Positions 34,376 through 42,109 of a stretch of 64,000 nt of DNA are shown in pieces (positions within the stretch are counted from its first letter, which is position 1; each line of letters opens with the position of its first letter). Location: NCBI GenBank assembly GCA_045125245.1, contig JBGVNF010000060.1, positions 1-64,000 on the forward strand, given 5' to 3'. A model generated the notes under the pieces. The model was not told the DNA's origin. It saw nothing but the letters and a program-made list of their open reading frames with translations, and made no database searches. A program made the position numbers and the translations under genes. The DNA is from SVEL01 sp045125245 (GTDB lineage Bacteria > Bacillota > Clostridia > Lachnospirales > Lachnospiraceae).

Positions 34376-34805
34376 TTTTTCAAAAATGGTAGCCATATTA
34401 CTAGCTGTTATTCTTATGTTTATAGTTCCGGTATTTTATATGAAGGAGGAATCAGTGCGTCTTAAACAGACAAGAATCATAGAAGAAGTAACATTCTTTG
34501 TGGATGGCGTGCGAAATACTGGGATATTGAGCAGAGAGGATTATCAAAGGTTAGAAAAGATACTGTATAATCTTGGCGGAGGATACAGGATTTGTATGTC
34601 GCATTATTCGCATATAATAGATGAGGATAATAAAGAAATTTTATTTAATGAAAATGCAGATTATGAAGGGCAGATTTTTGAGACATTTAATAAAGGAGAG
34701 GATTATTATCTTAATAAACAGGATTATCTAAAGGTAATAGTTAAGGACAGTGATGAACAGATAGTTGCCTGGTATGGAGGTAGTGTAAAATATGAAGCTC
34801 ACTGA
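34365..34805 (+). CDS. Single-TM extracytoplasmic protein of the Tad-like locus
   Basis: About 146 residues from a TTG at 34365, which lies 8 bases after GGAGAG; a GTG at 34344 has no such site. An N-terminal helix (about 5-25, MVAILLAVILMFIVPVFYM) is followed by TRIIEEVTFFVDGVRNTG, a pattern seen in TadE/TadF-like minor pilins, and a compact polar domain. It overlaps its neighbours by 11 and 14 bases. Confidence 0.6.
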   Translation: MGDSFSKMVAILLAVILMFIVPVFYMKEESVRLKQTRIIEEVTFFVDGVRNTGILSREDYQRLEKILYNLGGGYRICMSHYSHIIDEDNKEILFNENADYEGQIFETFNKGEDYYLNKQDYLKVIVKDSDEQIVAWYGGSVKYEAH

Positions 34806-35340
34806 TTTTGCCATTGTTGCAAATATATTCTTTATATGTATTCTTGTAGTTTGTCATGTAAAAGGTGATGTGCTTCATCATAAAACTATGAATCAGATTA
34901 TGTATAATAACGTTATGGATAATGTGACGGAGGATTCATTAGCTGCGGCTTATGTAGGTGTAGGGATAAATGGAAAACCAGAAGTTAAGCTGGATAGATT
35001 AAGTTTATTCTTTGAATCGGAAGCGAAGCTATATGGAGAGAATTCAAAGCATATATTATGCTACGTGGAAGGAGATGGATATTATCTTTGTACTTCTTAT
35101 GAAGGCTATAAATGGAGTGAAAAAAATCTCTTTTCGGAAAACGGTGAAATATCTCATGAGGAAAAGGTAAGTGAAATAGTGGAGTGTATTAATAGTGATT
35201 ACAGCATCAAGCTATCGTTACCTTACAATGAAGGTGAGAAATGGAGTAACAGTATATGGGAGTATACGTTTTTTTCTATTTCTTATGATAGATTAATGGG
35301 AATTTACTGTTTTAGTGGCGCTAGAATTCATAAAAAGTAA
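34792..35340 (+). CDS. Single-TM protein, last gene of the Tad-like locus
   Basis: 182 residues, an N-terminal hydrophobic helix (about 5-25, FAIVANIFFICILVVCHV) and a predicted extracytoplasmic domain with two Cys (LCYVEGDGYYLCTSYEG) that could form a disulfide. It starts within the end of the previous gene. Four of the seven genes therefore share the one-helix-plus-exterior-domain plan expected of pilins or pseudopilins. Family not recognised. Confidence 0.6.
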   Translation: MKLTDFAIVANIFFICILVVCHVKGDVLHHKTMNQIMYNNVMDNVTEDSLAAAYVGVGINGKPEVKLDRLSLFFESEAKLYGENSKHILCYVEGDGYYLCTSYEGYKWSEKNLFSENGEISHEEKVSEIVECINSDYSIKLSLPYNEGEKWSNSIWEYTFFSISYDRLMGIYCFSGARIHKK

Positions 35341-35344
35341 AGTT

Positions 35345-35374
35345 AAAGCTCCGCGTATGCGGAGCTTTGATTTT
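35345..35374 (+). terminator. Terminator of the Tad-like locus, bidirectional
   Basis: AAAGCTCCGC (35345-35354) pairs with GCGGAGCTTT (35359-35368), then GATTTTT. The converging CorC-type gene ends 6 bases on. Confidence 0.9.
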
Positions 35375-35379
35375 TATAG

Positions 35380-36681
35380 TTATTTACTTTCTGCGGTTTC
35401 TGTAGCTTCTGAAGCTTCCTCTTCTTCAGTTGTAGTATTAAGATATATATGAACCTTATCGATTCTGTTTTTATCCATTAAATCAACTACGAGAGTAACT
35501 GCCTCTGTCTCAACCTTGTCACCTGTTGTAGGTAATCTGTCAAGAGAGCCGATAATAAATCCGCCGATGGAATCATAATCGTCAGAAGTGAGTGAAAGGT
35601 TAAGAAGGTCATTCACATCATCTAACTTTGTCTGACCGTCTACTAAGTATTCATTTGGTGCAACTTCCTTTAGGATATCTTCTTCATCGTCGTCATATTC
35701 ATCTCTGATATCACCTACGATTTCTTCTAAAAGGTCTTCTATAGTGATAAGACCCACAGCTGCGCCGTATTCGTCAAGGACGATAGAAATATTTACAGAG
35801 TCTTTACGCATTTCTGCCATAAGCTCGGAAAGCTTCTTATATTCATATGTATAATATACATCTCTTAAATAATCACGGATATCAAACTTATCGCCGTGAC
35901 GATAGAGAATAAGGTCTTTTATATTAATAATACCTATAACATTATCAGTAGTATCCTGGTATACAGGAAGTCGTGTGTATCGGTTTTCTTTAAATAACTC
36001 GATTAACTCTTCGTATGTAGCGTCTACATTAATCATACACATATCAATACGAGGAATCATGATTTCTTTTGCCTCAGCTTCGCCGAAGTCAAACACATTG
36101 TTAATCATCTCGCGTTCTTCTTTTTCGATGACACCTTCTTCATGACTTACTTCCATGATAGTTCTGAGTTCTTCTTCTGTAAAGGTACTTTCTTTTGTAT
36201 TTATATTCAATCTTAAAAGCTTCATAATGCACGAAGCAAGGAAATTAATAACAATAATTACTGGTGTAAGTATCTTGGTTAATAACCATATAGGCTTGGA
36301 AACTATAAGTGAAAACTTATCTGAGTAGCCTGTGGCAGCAGTTTTTGGTGTTATCTCACCAAAAATTAAAACAAGTATTGTAAGTACACCAGAACCGATA
36401 CTAATAGCCCAATTGCCCCATTGCGATTGTACAAATATTGTTGTAAGAGATGAAGCTGCTATATTTACAATGTTATTACCGATAAGGATTGCACTGAGCA
36501 TCCTATCAGGGTTTTCCTTAAGCTTTAATACAAGCTTTGCGTTTTTGTTACCGTTATCAGCTAGTGACTTAAGTCTAATAGCGCTAACTGTTGTCAGAGC
36601 TGTCTCAGAAGATGAGAAAAATGCTGACATAGCTAATAAAATAACGATAGTTATAAGTTGAATAATCTGACTGGGATCCAA
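35380..36681 (-). CDS. CorC/HlyC-type (CNNM) membrane transporter-like protein
   Basis: 433 residues: a DUF21/CNNM membrane domain (about 1-180, four hydrophobic segments, FFSSSETALTTV), two CBS domains (about 200-330; IPRIDMCMINVD, NVIGIINIKDLIL, EYGAAVGLITIEDLLEEIVGDI) and a C-terminal CorC/HlyC (transporter-associated) domain. Family members are linked to magnesium or cobalt efflux or to hemolysin-like annotation; the ion is not evident here. Acidic C-terminal tail. Confidence 0.92.
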   Translation of the reverse strand: MDPSQIIQLITIVILLAMSAFFSSSETALTTVSAIRLKSLADNGNKNAKLVLKLKENPDRMLSAILIGNNIVNIAASSLTTIFVQSQWGNWAISIGSGVLTILVLIFGEITPKTAATGYSDKFSLIVSKPIWLLTKILTPVIIVINFLASCIMKLLRLNINTKESTFTEEELRTIMEVSHEEGVIEKEEREMINNVFDFGEAEAKEIMIPRIDMCMINVDATYEELIELFKENRYTRLPVYQDTTDNVIGIINIKDLILYRHGDKFDIRDYLRDVYYTYEYKKLSELMAEMRKDSVNISIVLDEYGAAVGLITIEDLLEEIVGDIRDEYDDDEEDILKEVAPNEYLVDGQTKLDDVNDLLNLSLTSDDYDSIGGFIIGSLDRLPTTGDKVETEAVTLVVDLMDKNRIDKVHIYLNTTTEEEEASEATETAESK

Positions 36682-36774
36682 AAATGATCACTCCTTTTTT
36701 TATTATTTTGCATAAACTTCTCATTTATTGCAATTTCGTCTATTATATGGTATGTTATGAAAATAGTCAAGGTG

Positions 36775-36824
36775 TAGTGAAAGGAGCAGAATATGAACAT
36801 AGTGAAAGGAGCAGAATATGAACT
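36775..36824. repeat. 25-bp tandem duplication over the folA ribosome binding site
   Basis: Two adjacent 25-base copies (36775-36799 and 36800-36824, 24 identical) each contain AAAGGAG, AGCAGAAT and ATG. The first ATG (36793) opens a 15-codon frame that runs past the folA start and stops at 36840; the second is the folA start. Confidence 0.9.
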
Positions 36825-37309
36825 TAATTGCAGCAGTTGATAATAAATGGGGAATAGGATACAAGAATAAACTTTTAATAAGTATTCCAGATGATATGAA
36901 GTGTTTTAAAGAGATAACTATGGGTAAGGTCTGCGTTATGGGGCGAAAGACTTTAGAGAGTCTGCCGGGTGGAAGACCCCTTAGCGGGAGAGTTAACATA
37001 GTATTAACTGCTGACAGCACATATAAAAAGAATGATGTGATAGTGGTAAACAGTGTGGAAGCAGCTTTGGAAAAGCTGAAGGATTATGATACAAAGGATG
37101 TATTTATCATAGGTGGAGAAAGCATTTATGAGCAATTTATGCCATATGTGGACACTGCGTATATCACCTATATAGATTACGCATATCAGTCAGATAAGCA
37201 ACTTCCTAATCTAGATAAATTGTCACAGTGGAAGCTGGTTAAGGAGAGCGAAGAGCAGACATATTTTGATGTAGAATATTATTACAGAAAATACATAAAG
37301 GAAGATTAA
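36818..37309 (+). CDS. folA: Dihydrofolate reductase
   Basis: Reduces dihydrofolate to tetrahydrofolate. 163 residues with MNLIAAVDNKWGIGYKNKLL, IPDDMKCFKEIT, VMGRKTLESLPGGRPL and IIGGESIYEQF, all standard for FolA. Its start lies in the second copy of a duplicated ribosome-binding-site segment. Its presence beside a thyX elsewhere in the window is notable because ThyX does not oxidise THF. Confidence 0.96.
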   Translation: MNLIAAVDNKWGIGYKNKLLISIPDDMKCFKEITMGKVCVMGRKTLESLPGGRPLSGRVNIVLTADSTYKKNDVIVVNSVEAALEKLKDYDTKDVFIIGGESIYEQFMPYVDTAYITYIDYAYQSDKQLPNLDKLSQWKLVKESEEQTYFDVEYYYRKYIKED

Positions 37310-37320
37310 GTGGAAATATA

Positions 37321-37422
37321 CTTCAATTCGCAAAGTACAGCACATAATTCTCATTATCAGAAAATCGTCTCATAGCATTTATAAGTTCAGATAATGAGAA
37401 TTATGTGCTTTGCGAATTGAAG
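37321..37422. repeat. Long imperfect palindrome after folA
   Basis: Arms of 33 bases: CTTCAATTCGCAAAG (37321-37335) plus CACATAATTCTCATTATC (37341-37358) pair with GATAATGAGAATTATGTG (37390-37407) plus CTTTGCGAATTGAAG (37408-37422). The left arm has a 5-base bulge and the loop is 31 bases. No T-tract follows. The outer 15 bp are shared with the thyX terminator (17583-17629). Confidence 0.85.
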
Positions 37423-37437
37423 TAGACATAAAAAAAC

Positions 37438-37466
37438 TTGATTTTTGTCGTCATATGTAGTAAAAT
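37438..37466 (+). promoter_or_regulatory. Promoter of the SEC-C protein gene
   Basis: TTGATT (37438-37443), 17-bp spacer, TAAAAT (37461-37466). Confidence 0.6.
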
Positions 37467-37529
37467 TCTTAGGAATATGCTGTAATAATTAGGCAGCACT
37501 AAGATTAAAATGCAAAGGATGGTAATATT

Positions 37530-38054
37530 ATGGCACAGGAAATGGAAAAGGAATATACACTTCTTGAAACTTGGAGAGGCATTGCATATGGTGCAGGTAA
37601 GACTCAGAAGGAAAGCGATCAGTTTTGGGCAAAGTACTTTACAGTAGAGAAGTCGTTTTATGAAAAGATATTGGCATCTGATGAAGTAGTATCAGGTACA
37701 GTTAAGGAACTCGCAGAGAAGTTTGAAGTAGAAGTTCTTGTTATGGTAGGTTTCCTTGATGGTATTAATGAAAGCTTAAAGACTCCAAATCCAATCGAGG
37801 AGATGACAGAGGATACAGTTGTAAGCCTTGATTATGATAAGGAACTTTTATATAAGAATATGGTAGAAGCTAAGGCTGAGTGGTTATACACACTTGAGGC
37901 TTGGAATACACTTATTCCAGATGAGAACAGAAGAAAAGAGCTTTACAAGGAGCAGAAGAGCTCACATACAGTAGTAAAGGATAAGAAGGTTTCTCGTAAC
38001 GAGCCATGTCCATGTGGTTCAGGCAAGAAGTACAAGTTCTGTTGTGGTAAGTAA
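37530..38054 (+). CDS. SEC-C motif protein
   Basis: 174 residues. The last 22 residues are a SEC-C zinc motif (RNEPCPCGSGKKYKFCCG), as at the end of SecA and in many stand-alone proteins. The N-terminal 150 residues are helical and unassigned, with an acidic middle. The codon and helix composition look like an ordinary cytoplasmic protein. Function unknown; a role with ribosomes or nucleic acid has been suggested for similar SEC-C proteins. Confidence 0.85.
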   Translation: MAQEMEKEYTLLETWRGIAYGAGKTQKESDQFWAKYFTVEKSFYEKILASDEVVSGTVKELAEKFEVEVLVMVGFLDGINESLKTPNPIEEMTEDTVVSLDYDKELLYKNMVEAKAEWLYTLEAWNTLIPDENRRKELYKEQKSSHTVVKDKKVSRNEPCPCGSGKKYKFCCGK

Positions 38055-38116
38055 TAAGACTCTATCATAGGTAGAATAAGGAAGTTTTATTAACTTCATA
38101 AATAACTATAAAAATG

Positions 38117-38135
38117 GGCTGTCAATTAGACAGCC
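38117..38135 (+). terminator. Hairpin after the SEC-C gene
   Basis: GGCTGTC-AATTA-GACAGCC, followed by TTAAAGAGTTTTAT. The T-tract is interrupted, so termination may be partial. Confidence 0.55.
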
Positions 38136-38171
38136 TTAAAGAGTTTTATATAATATAATGGGGATTGAAAA

Positions 38172-39071
38172 ATGAAAAGACTATTATTTATATACAATGC
38201 AAAATCAGGAACAGGCGCAGTAGCTAAGAATCTTTCGAATATAATTGATGTATTTGTAAAGAGTGGTTACAGAGTGGAGGCATATCCTACTCAGTGCGTT
38301 ATGGATGCAAAGAAGCAAATAATTGAAAGAGCTCATGAGTTTGACCTAATCGTATGTAGTGGCGGAGATGGAACATTGAATGAAGTTGTATCAGGAGTGA
38401 TGCAGTTAGAGGATAAGCCGGTCATAGGATACATACCGACAGGTTCGACAAATGATTTTGCTGGTAGTATAGGTCTAAAAAAGAATATGTTACTCAATGC
38501 TAAGATAGCAGTGGGTGGCTGTAAGTATAAGGTGGATGTAGGTACCTTTAATGAAGAGAGGAATTTTGTCTATGTAGTTGCCTTTGGAGCTTTTACAGAA
38601 GTTTCCTATGCAACACCACAGAGATTAAAGAATGTTATCGGACATCCGGCTTATGTGATAGAAGCCGTTAAGAGTTTACCTTCTATAAAGTCATATCATA
38701 TGAGATTTGAGTTTGATGGTAAGGTAATTGAGGATGATTTCATATATGGTATGATTTCAAATTCTAATTCAGTAGGCGGTTTCAAGGGACTTACAGGAAA
38801 AGATGTTATCTTAGATGATGGATTATATGAGGTTACACTTGTTAAAATGCCAAGAAATATTCAAGACTTAACAGGTATTGCTCAGGGTATGCTCAATTCA
38901 AGAGTTAAGTCAGAGTATGTATACAGATTTAAAGTATCTGAAATAAAGGCATATTCAGCTGAACCAGTTGGTTGGACTGTAGATGGTGAGTGTGGCGGAA
39001 CTCATAAGTCAGTGATTATTAAGAATAATCCAAATGCGGTAACTATTATGGGAGCAAAGAAGAAGAGATAA
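38172..39071 (+). CDS. Diacylglycerol kinase-family lipid kinase
   Basis: 299 residues with the DAGK catalytic signature CSGGDGTLNEVVSG (about residue 65), the N-terminal NAKSGTG and GYIPTGSTNDFA. This is the soluble DgkB/YegS group that phosphorylates diacylglycerol or related lipids at the membrane surface. No specific lipid is implied by neighbours. It is 23 bases before the second sigma factor gene. Confidence 0.92.
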   Translation: MKRLLFIYNAKSGTGAVAKNLSNIIDVFVKSGYRVEAYPTQCVMDAKKQIIERAHEFDLIVCSGGDGTLNEVVSGVMQLEDKPVIGYIPTGSTNDFAGSIGLKKNMLLNAKIAVGGCKYKVDVGTFNEERNFVYVVAFGAFTEVSYATPQRLKNVIGHPAYVIEAVKSLPSIKSYHMRFEFDGKVIEDDFIYGMISNSNSVGGFKGLTGKDVILDDGLYEVTLVKMPRNIQDLTGIAQGMLNSRVKSEYVYRFKVSEIKAYSAEPVGWTVDGECGGTHKSVIIKNNPNAVTIMGAKKKR

Positions 39072-39093
39072 TTGCCAAAGAAAAGGAGTAATT

Positions 39094-40212
39094 ATGGACG
39101 AAGTAAAGCTTTTAGAAAGCATGAAAAAGTTAGTTGAGCTAGGGCAACAGAAAAAGGGTGTATTGGAGATAACAGATATCGATAATCAGTTTAAAGGCTT
39201 TGAGATGACTGTGGAGCAGATGGAAGCAGTTTATCAGTACCTTGAAGAAAATAAGATTGATGTTCTTACTGTAATGGATGACAATTTTGTGGCAGATGAT
39301 GATATCTTACTTGAGCCTTCAGATGAGGATTTTGAGGACGAAGAAAATATAGATTTAGAAGCTATTGATTTACTTGAGGGTATCGGAACAGAAGATCCAG
39401 TTAGAATGTATCTTAAGGAAATCGGTACAGTTCCACTTCTTTCAGCTGAGGAAGAGATGCGTCTTGCAAAGAGAAAAGCTGAGGGAGATCAGGTAGCTAA
39501 GGATAGATTGATTGAAGCAAACTTACGTCTTGTTGTTAGTATTGCTAAGAGATATACAGGTAGAGGTATGAGCTTCCTTGATTTAGTTCAAGAAGGTAAC
39601 CTTGGATTAATCAAAGGTGTAGAGAAATTTGATTATGAGAAGGGTTATAAGCTTAGTACTTATGCTACTTGGTGGATACGTCAGTCTGTTACAAGAGCAT
39701 TGGCAGATCAGGCTAGAACTATTAGAGTTCCAGTTCATATGGTAGAAACTATTAATAGAATGTCTAAGATGCAGAGAAAGCTCACATTAGAGTTAGGTTA
39801 TGAGCCATCTACATTAGAGCTTGCAGCAGCACTTGATATGACAGAGGAAAAGGTTCTTGAGATAATGCAGATTGCCAGAGAACCGGCATCTCTTGAAACA
39901 CCAATTGGTGAGGAGGATGATTCAAACCTTGGCGATTTCGTAGCAGATATCAATACTGTGACACCAGAGCAGAATATTGAATCTGTGATGCTAAGAGAAC
40001 ATATAGATTTACTTCTTGAGGATTTAAAGGATAGAGAAAAGCAGGTTATCGTGTTGAGATTTGGTCTTGAAGATGGACATCCAAGAACACTTGAAGAAGT
40101 AGGTAAGGAATTTAACGTAACAAGAGAGCGTATTAGACAGATAGAAGCTAAGGCTCTTCGTAAGCTTAGAAATCCAGTTAGAAGTAAGAAGATTAAAGAT
40201 TTCTTAGGTTAA
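39094..40212 (+). CDS. Second RpoD-like primary sigma factor
   Basis: 372 residues with the same organisation as the rpoD at 24072: acidic N-terminal region, EDPVRMYLKEIGTVPLLS, LSTYATWWIRQSV, and VTRERIRQIEAKALRKLR. The region 2.3-2.4 and 4.2 residues that read -10 and -35 elements are nearly identical, so it probably recognises similar promoters. Differences lie in region 1.1 and region 3. AAAGGAG precedes the ATG and a terminator follows. It is a group 1/group 2-like paralogue, not an obvious stress sigma. Confidence 0.95.
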   Translation: MDEVKLLESMKKLVELGQQKKGVLEITDIDNQFKGFEMTVEQMEAVYQYLEENKIDVLTVMDDNFVADDDILLEPSDEDFEDEENIDLEAIDLLEGIGTEDPVRMYLKEIGTVPLLSAEEEMRLAKRKAEGDQVAKDRLIEANLRLVVSIAKRYTGRGMSFLDLVQEGNLGLIKGVEKFDYEKGYKLSTYATWWIRQSVTRALADQARTIRVPVHMVETINRMSKMQRKLTLELGYEPSTLELAAALDMTEEKVLEIMQIAREPASLETPIGEEDDSNLGDFVADINTVTPEQNIESVMLREHIDLLLEDLKDREKQVIVLRFGLEDGHPRTLEEVGKEFNVTRERIRQIEAKALRKLRNPVRSKKIKDFLG

Positions 40213-40229
40213 TAGATTTTAGATAATAT

Positions 40230-40262
40230 AAAAGGAAGTTCAAATTTTGAACTTCCTTTTTT
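40230..40262 (+). terminator. Terminator of the second sigma gene, bidirectional
   Basis: AAAAGGAAGTTCAAA pairs with TTTGAACTTCCTTTT, plus TT. The convergent ABC-F gene ends 31 bases away. Confidence 0.92.
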
Positions 40263-40292
40263 GTCCCATTTGTTCTAAATAATTGGTCTTAT

Positions 40293-41936
40293 TTATTCCT
40301 CAGTTGTTTCGTCTTCTGGCTCGATATCAGCAGCCTTTTGTCTCTTTCTAGCCATTTCGTCACTAGCAAGATATTCATCGTAAGTTGTAACCTTATCGAT
40401 TAACTGTCCGTTTACGATTTCCATAATACGGTTAGCTGTTGTCTCTATAAACTGATGGTCATGGGAAGCGAAAAGTGCTACACCAGGGAACTTAATAAGT
40501 CCATTGTTAAGTGCTGTGATTGATTCCATATCTAAGTGGTTAGTAGGCTCATCTAAGATAAGAACGTTTGCACCTGTAATCATCATCTTTGAAAGCATAA
40601 CTCTAACCTTTTCACCACCGGATAATACCTTAACCTTCTTTACACCGTCGTCGCCAGCGAAAAGCATTCTTCCTAAGAAACCACGAACATAAGTAGCATC
40701 CTTGATTTCTGAGAACTGTGTAAGCCAGTCTACGATAGTATCATTGCAGTCGAAATCCTTTGTGTTATCCTTAGGGAAATATCCTGTAGTAGTAGTAACA
40801 CCCCACTTATAAGTTCCTTCGTCTGGCTCTAATTCACCAGCAAGAATCTTAAAGAGAGTAGTCTTAGCTATTTCATTTGAACCTACGAATGCAATCTTAT
40901 CATCTCTATTTACGATAAAGGATACATTGTCAAGAACCTTAACACCGTCAACAGTCTTAGATATACCTTCAACAGTCAATACTTCATTACCGATTTCACG
41001 GTTTGGTCTAAAGTCAATGTAAGGATACTTACGGCTTGAAGGCTTGATTTCATCAAGCTCGATTTTTTCAAGAGCTCTCTTTCTAGATGTAGCCTGCTTT
41101 GACTTAGAAGCATTAGCAGAGAATCTCTGGATGAAGTCCTGTAATTCCTTAATCTTTTCTTCTTTCTTTTTATTAGCTTCCTTCATCTGCTTTACAAGGA
41201 GCTGACTTGATTCATACCAGAAGTCGTAGTTACCAGCGTAAAGCTGAATCTTACCATAATCAATATCTGCTGTATGTGTACATACTTTATTTAAGAAATA
41301 ACGGTCGTGTGATACAACGATAACAGTATTCTCAAAATTAATGAGGAATTCTTCAAGCCATGCAATAGCATCTAAATCAAGATGGTTAGTAGGCTCGTCA
41401 AGTAAGAGAATATCAGGATTACCGAAAAGTGCCTGAGCAAGTAATACCTTAACCTTTTCACCACCACGAAGCTCACTCATCTGCTTATAGTGAAGCTCTG
41501 TCTCGATACCAAGTCCATTAAGAAGAGTAGCAGCGTCAGATTCAGCATTCCAGCCGTCCATATTTGCAAATTCACCTTCAAGCTCACTTGCTTTGATACC
41601 ATCTTCTTCAGTGAAATCCTCTTTTGCATAAAGAGCATCTTTTTCTTTCATAATCTCGTATAAACGAGCATTTCCCATTATAACTGTATCAAGGACGATG
41701 CACTGATCGTACTTGAAGTGATCCTGTTGTAAGAATGAAAGTCTCTGGCCATCTGTGATGATGATATCACCGTTTGTTGGTTCAATCTGACCTGATAAAA
41801 TCTTCAAAAATGTAGATTTACCAGCACCATTTGCACCAATAAGGCCGTAGCAGTTGCCCTCAGTAAACTTTATATTTACCTCTTCAAATAGAGCCTTTTT
41901 GCCAATTCTAAGAGTTACATTACTTGCACTTATCAT
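40293..41936 (-). CDS. ABC-F family ATPase, YkpA/YbiT type
   Basis: About 547 residues with two ABC domains and no membrane segments, acting on the ribosome in known relatives. Domain 1: GANGAGKST, LRGGEKVKVLLAQAL, LLLDEPTNHLD. Linker with KKEEKIKELQDFIQRFSANA. Domain 2: signature LSGGEKVRVMLSK, LILDEPTNHLD, but its P-loop reads VGSNEIAKTT, lacking the Gly of GKT. The ATG at 41936 follows GGAGG; a TTG 12 bases upstream overlaps that site. Acidic C-terminal tail. Confidence 0.93.
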   Translation of the reverse strand: MISASNVTLRIGKKALFEEVNIKFTEGNCYGLIGANGAGKSTFLKILSGQIEPTNGDIIITDGQRLSFLQQDHFKYDQCIVLDTVIMGNARLYEIMKEKDALYAKEDFTEEDGIKASELEGEFANMDGWNAESDAATLLNGLGIETELHYKQMSELRGGEKVKVLLAQALFGNPDILLLDEPTNHLDLDAIAWLEEFLINFENTVIVVSHDRYFLNKVCTHTADIDYGKIQLYAGNYDFWYESSQLLVKQMKEANKKKEEKIKELQDFIQRFSANASKSKQATSRKRALEKIELDEIKPSSRKYPYIDFRPNREIGNEVLTVEGISKTVDGVKVLDNVSFIVNRDDKIAFVGSNEIAKTTLFKILAGELEPDEGTYKWGVTTTTGYFPKDNTKDFDCNDTIVDWLTQFSEIKDATYVRGFLGRMLFAGDDGVKKVKVLSGGEKVRVMLSKMMITGANVLILDEPTNHLDMESITALNNGLIKFPGVALFASHDHQFIETTANRIMEIVNGQLIDKVTTYDEYLASDEMARKRQKAADIEPEDETTEE

Positions 41937-42036
41937 AACAACCTCCAAAAATCAATTATATAGGCCTTAATATATCCTTAAAAAAGCCTAACTGTTAACT
42001 ATTGTACAGTAAATAGGAAAAAAAGCAAGGTTTTTC

Positions 42037-42065
42037 TTGTGAAATATACATATTTTGGGTATAAT
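42037..42065 (+). promoter_or_regulatory. Promoter of the GH13-like gene
   Basis: TTGTGA (42037-42042), 17-bp spacer, TATAAT (42060-42065). Confidence 0.7.
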
Positions 42066-42109
42066 AAAAGGAAGTATAGTAACGTAACAAGAAGAGGTGG
42101 TAGGACATT

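Noticed and set aside
40293..41936. ABC-F protein as degenerate because of its second P-loop
   Set aside because: The altered second P-loop occurs with intact signature and Walker B motifs, and I recall similar sequences in YkpA-type proteins, so it is probably normal for the group.
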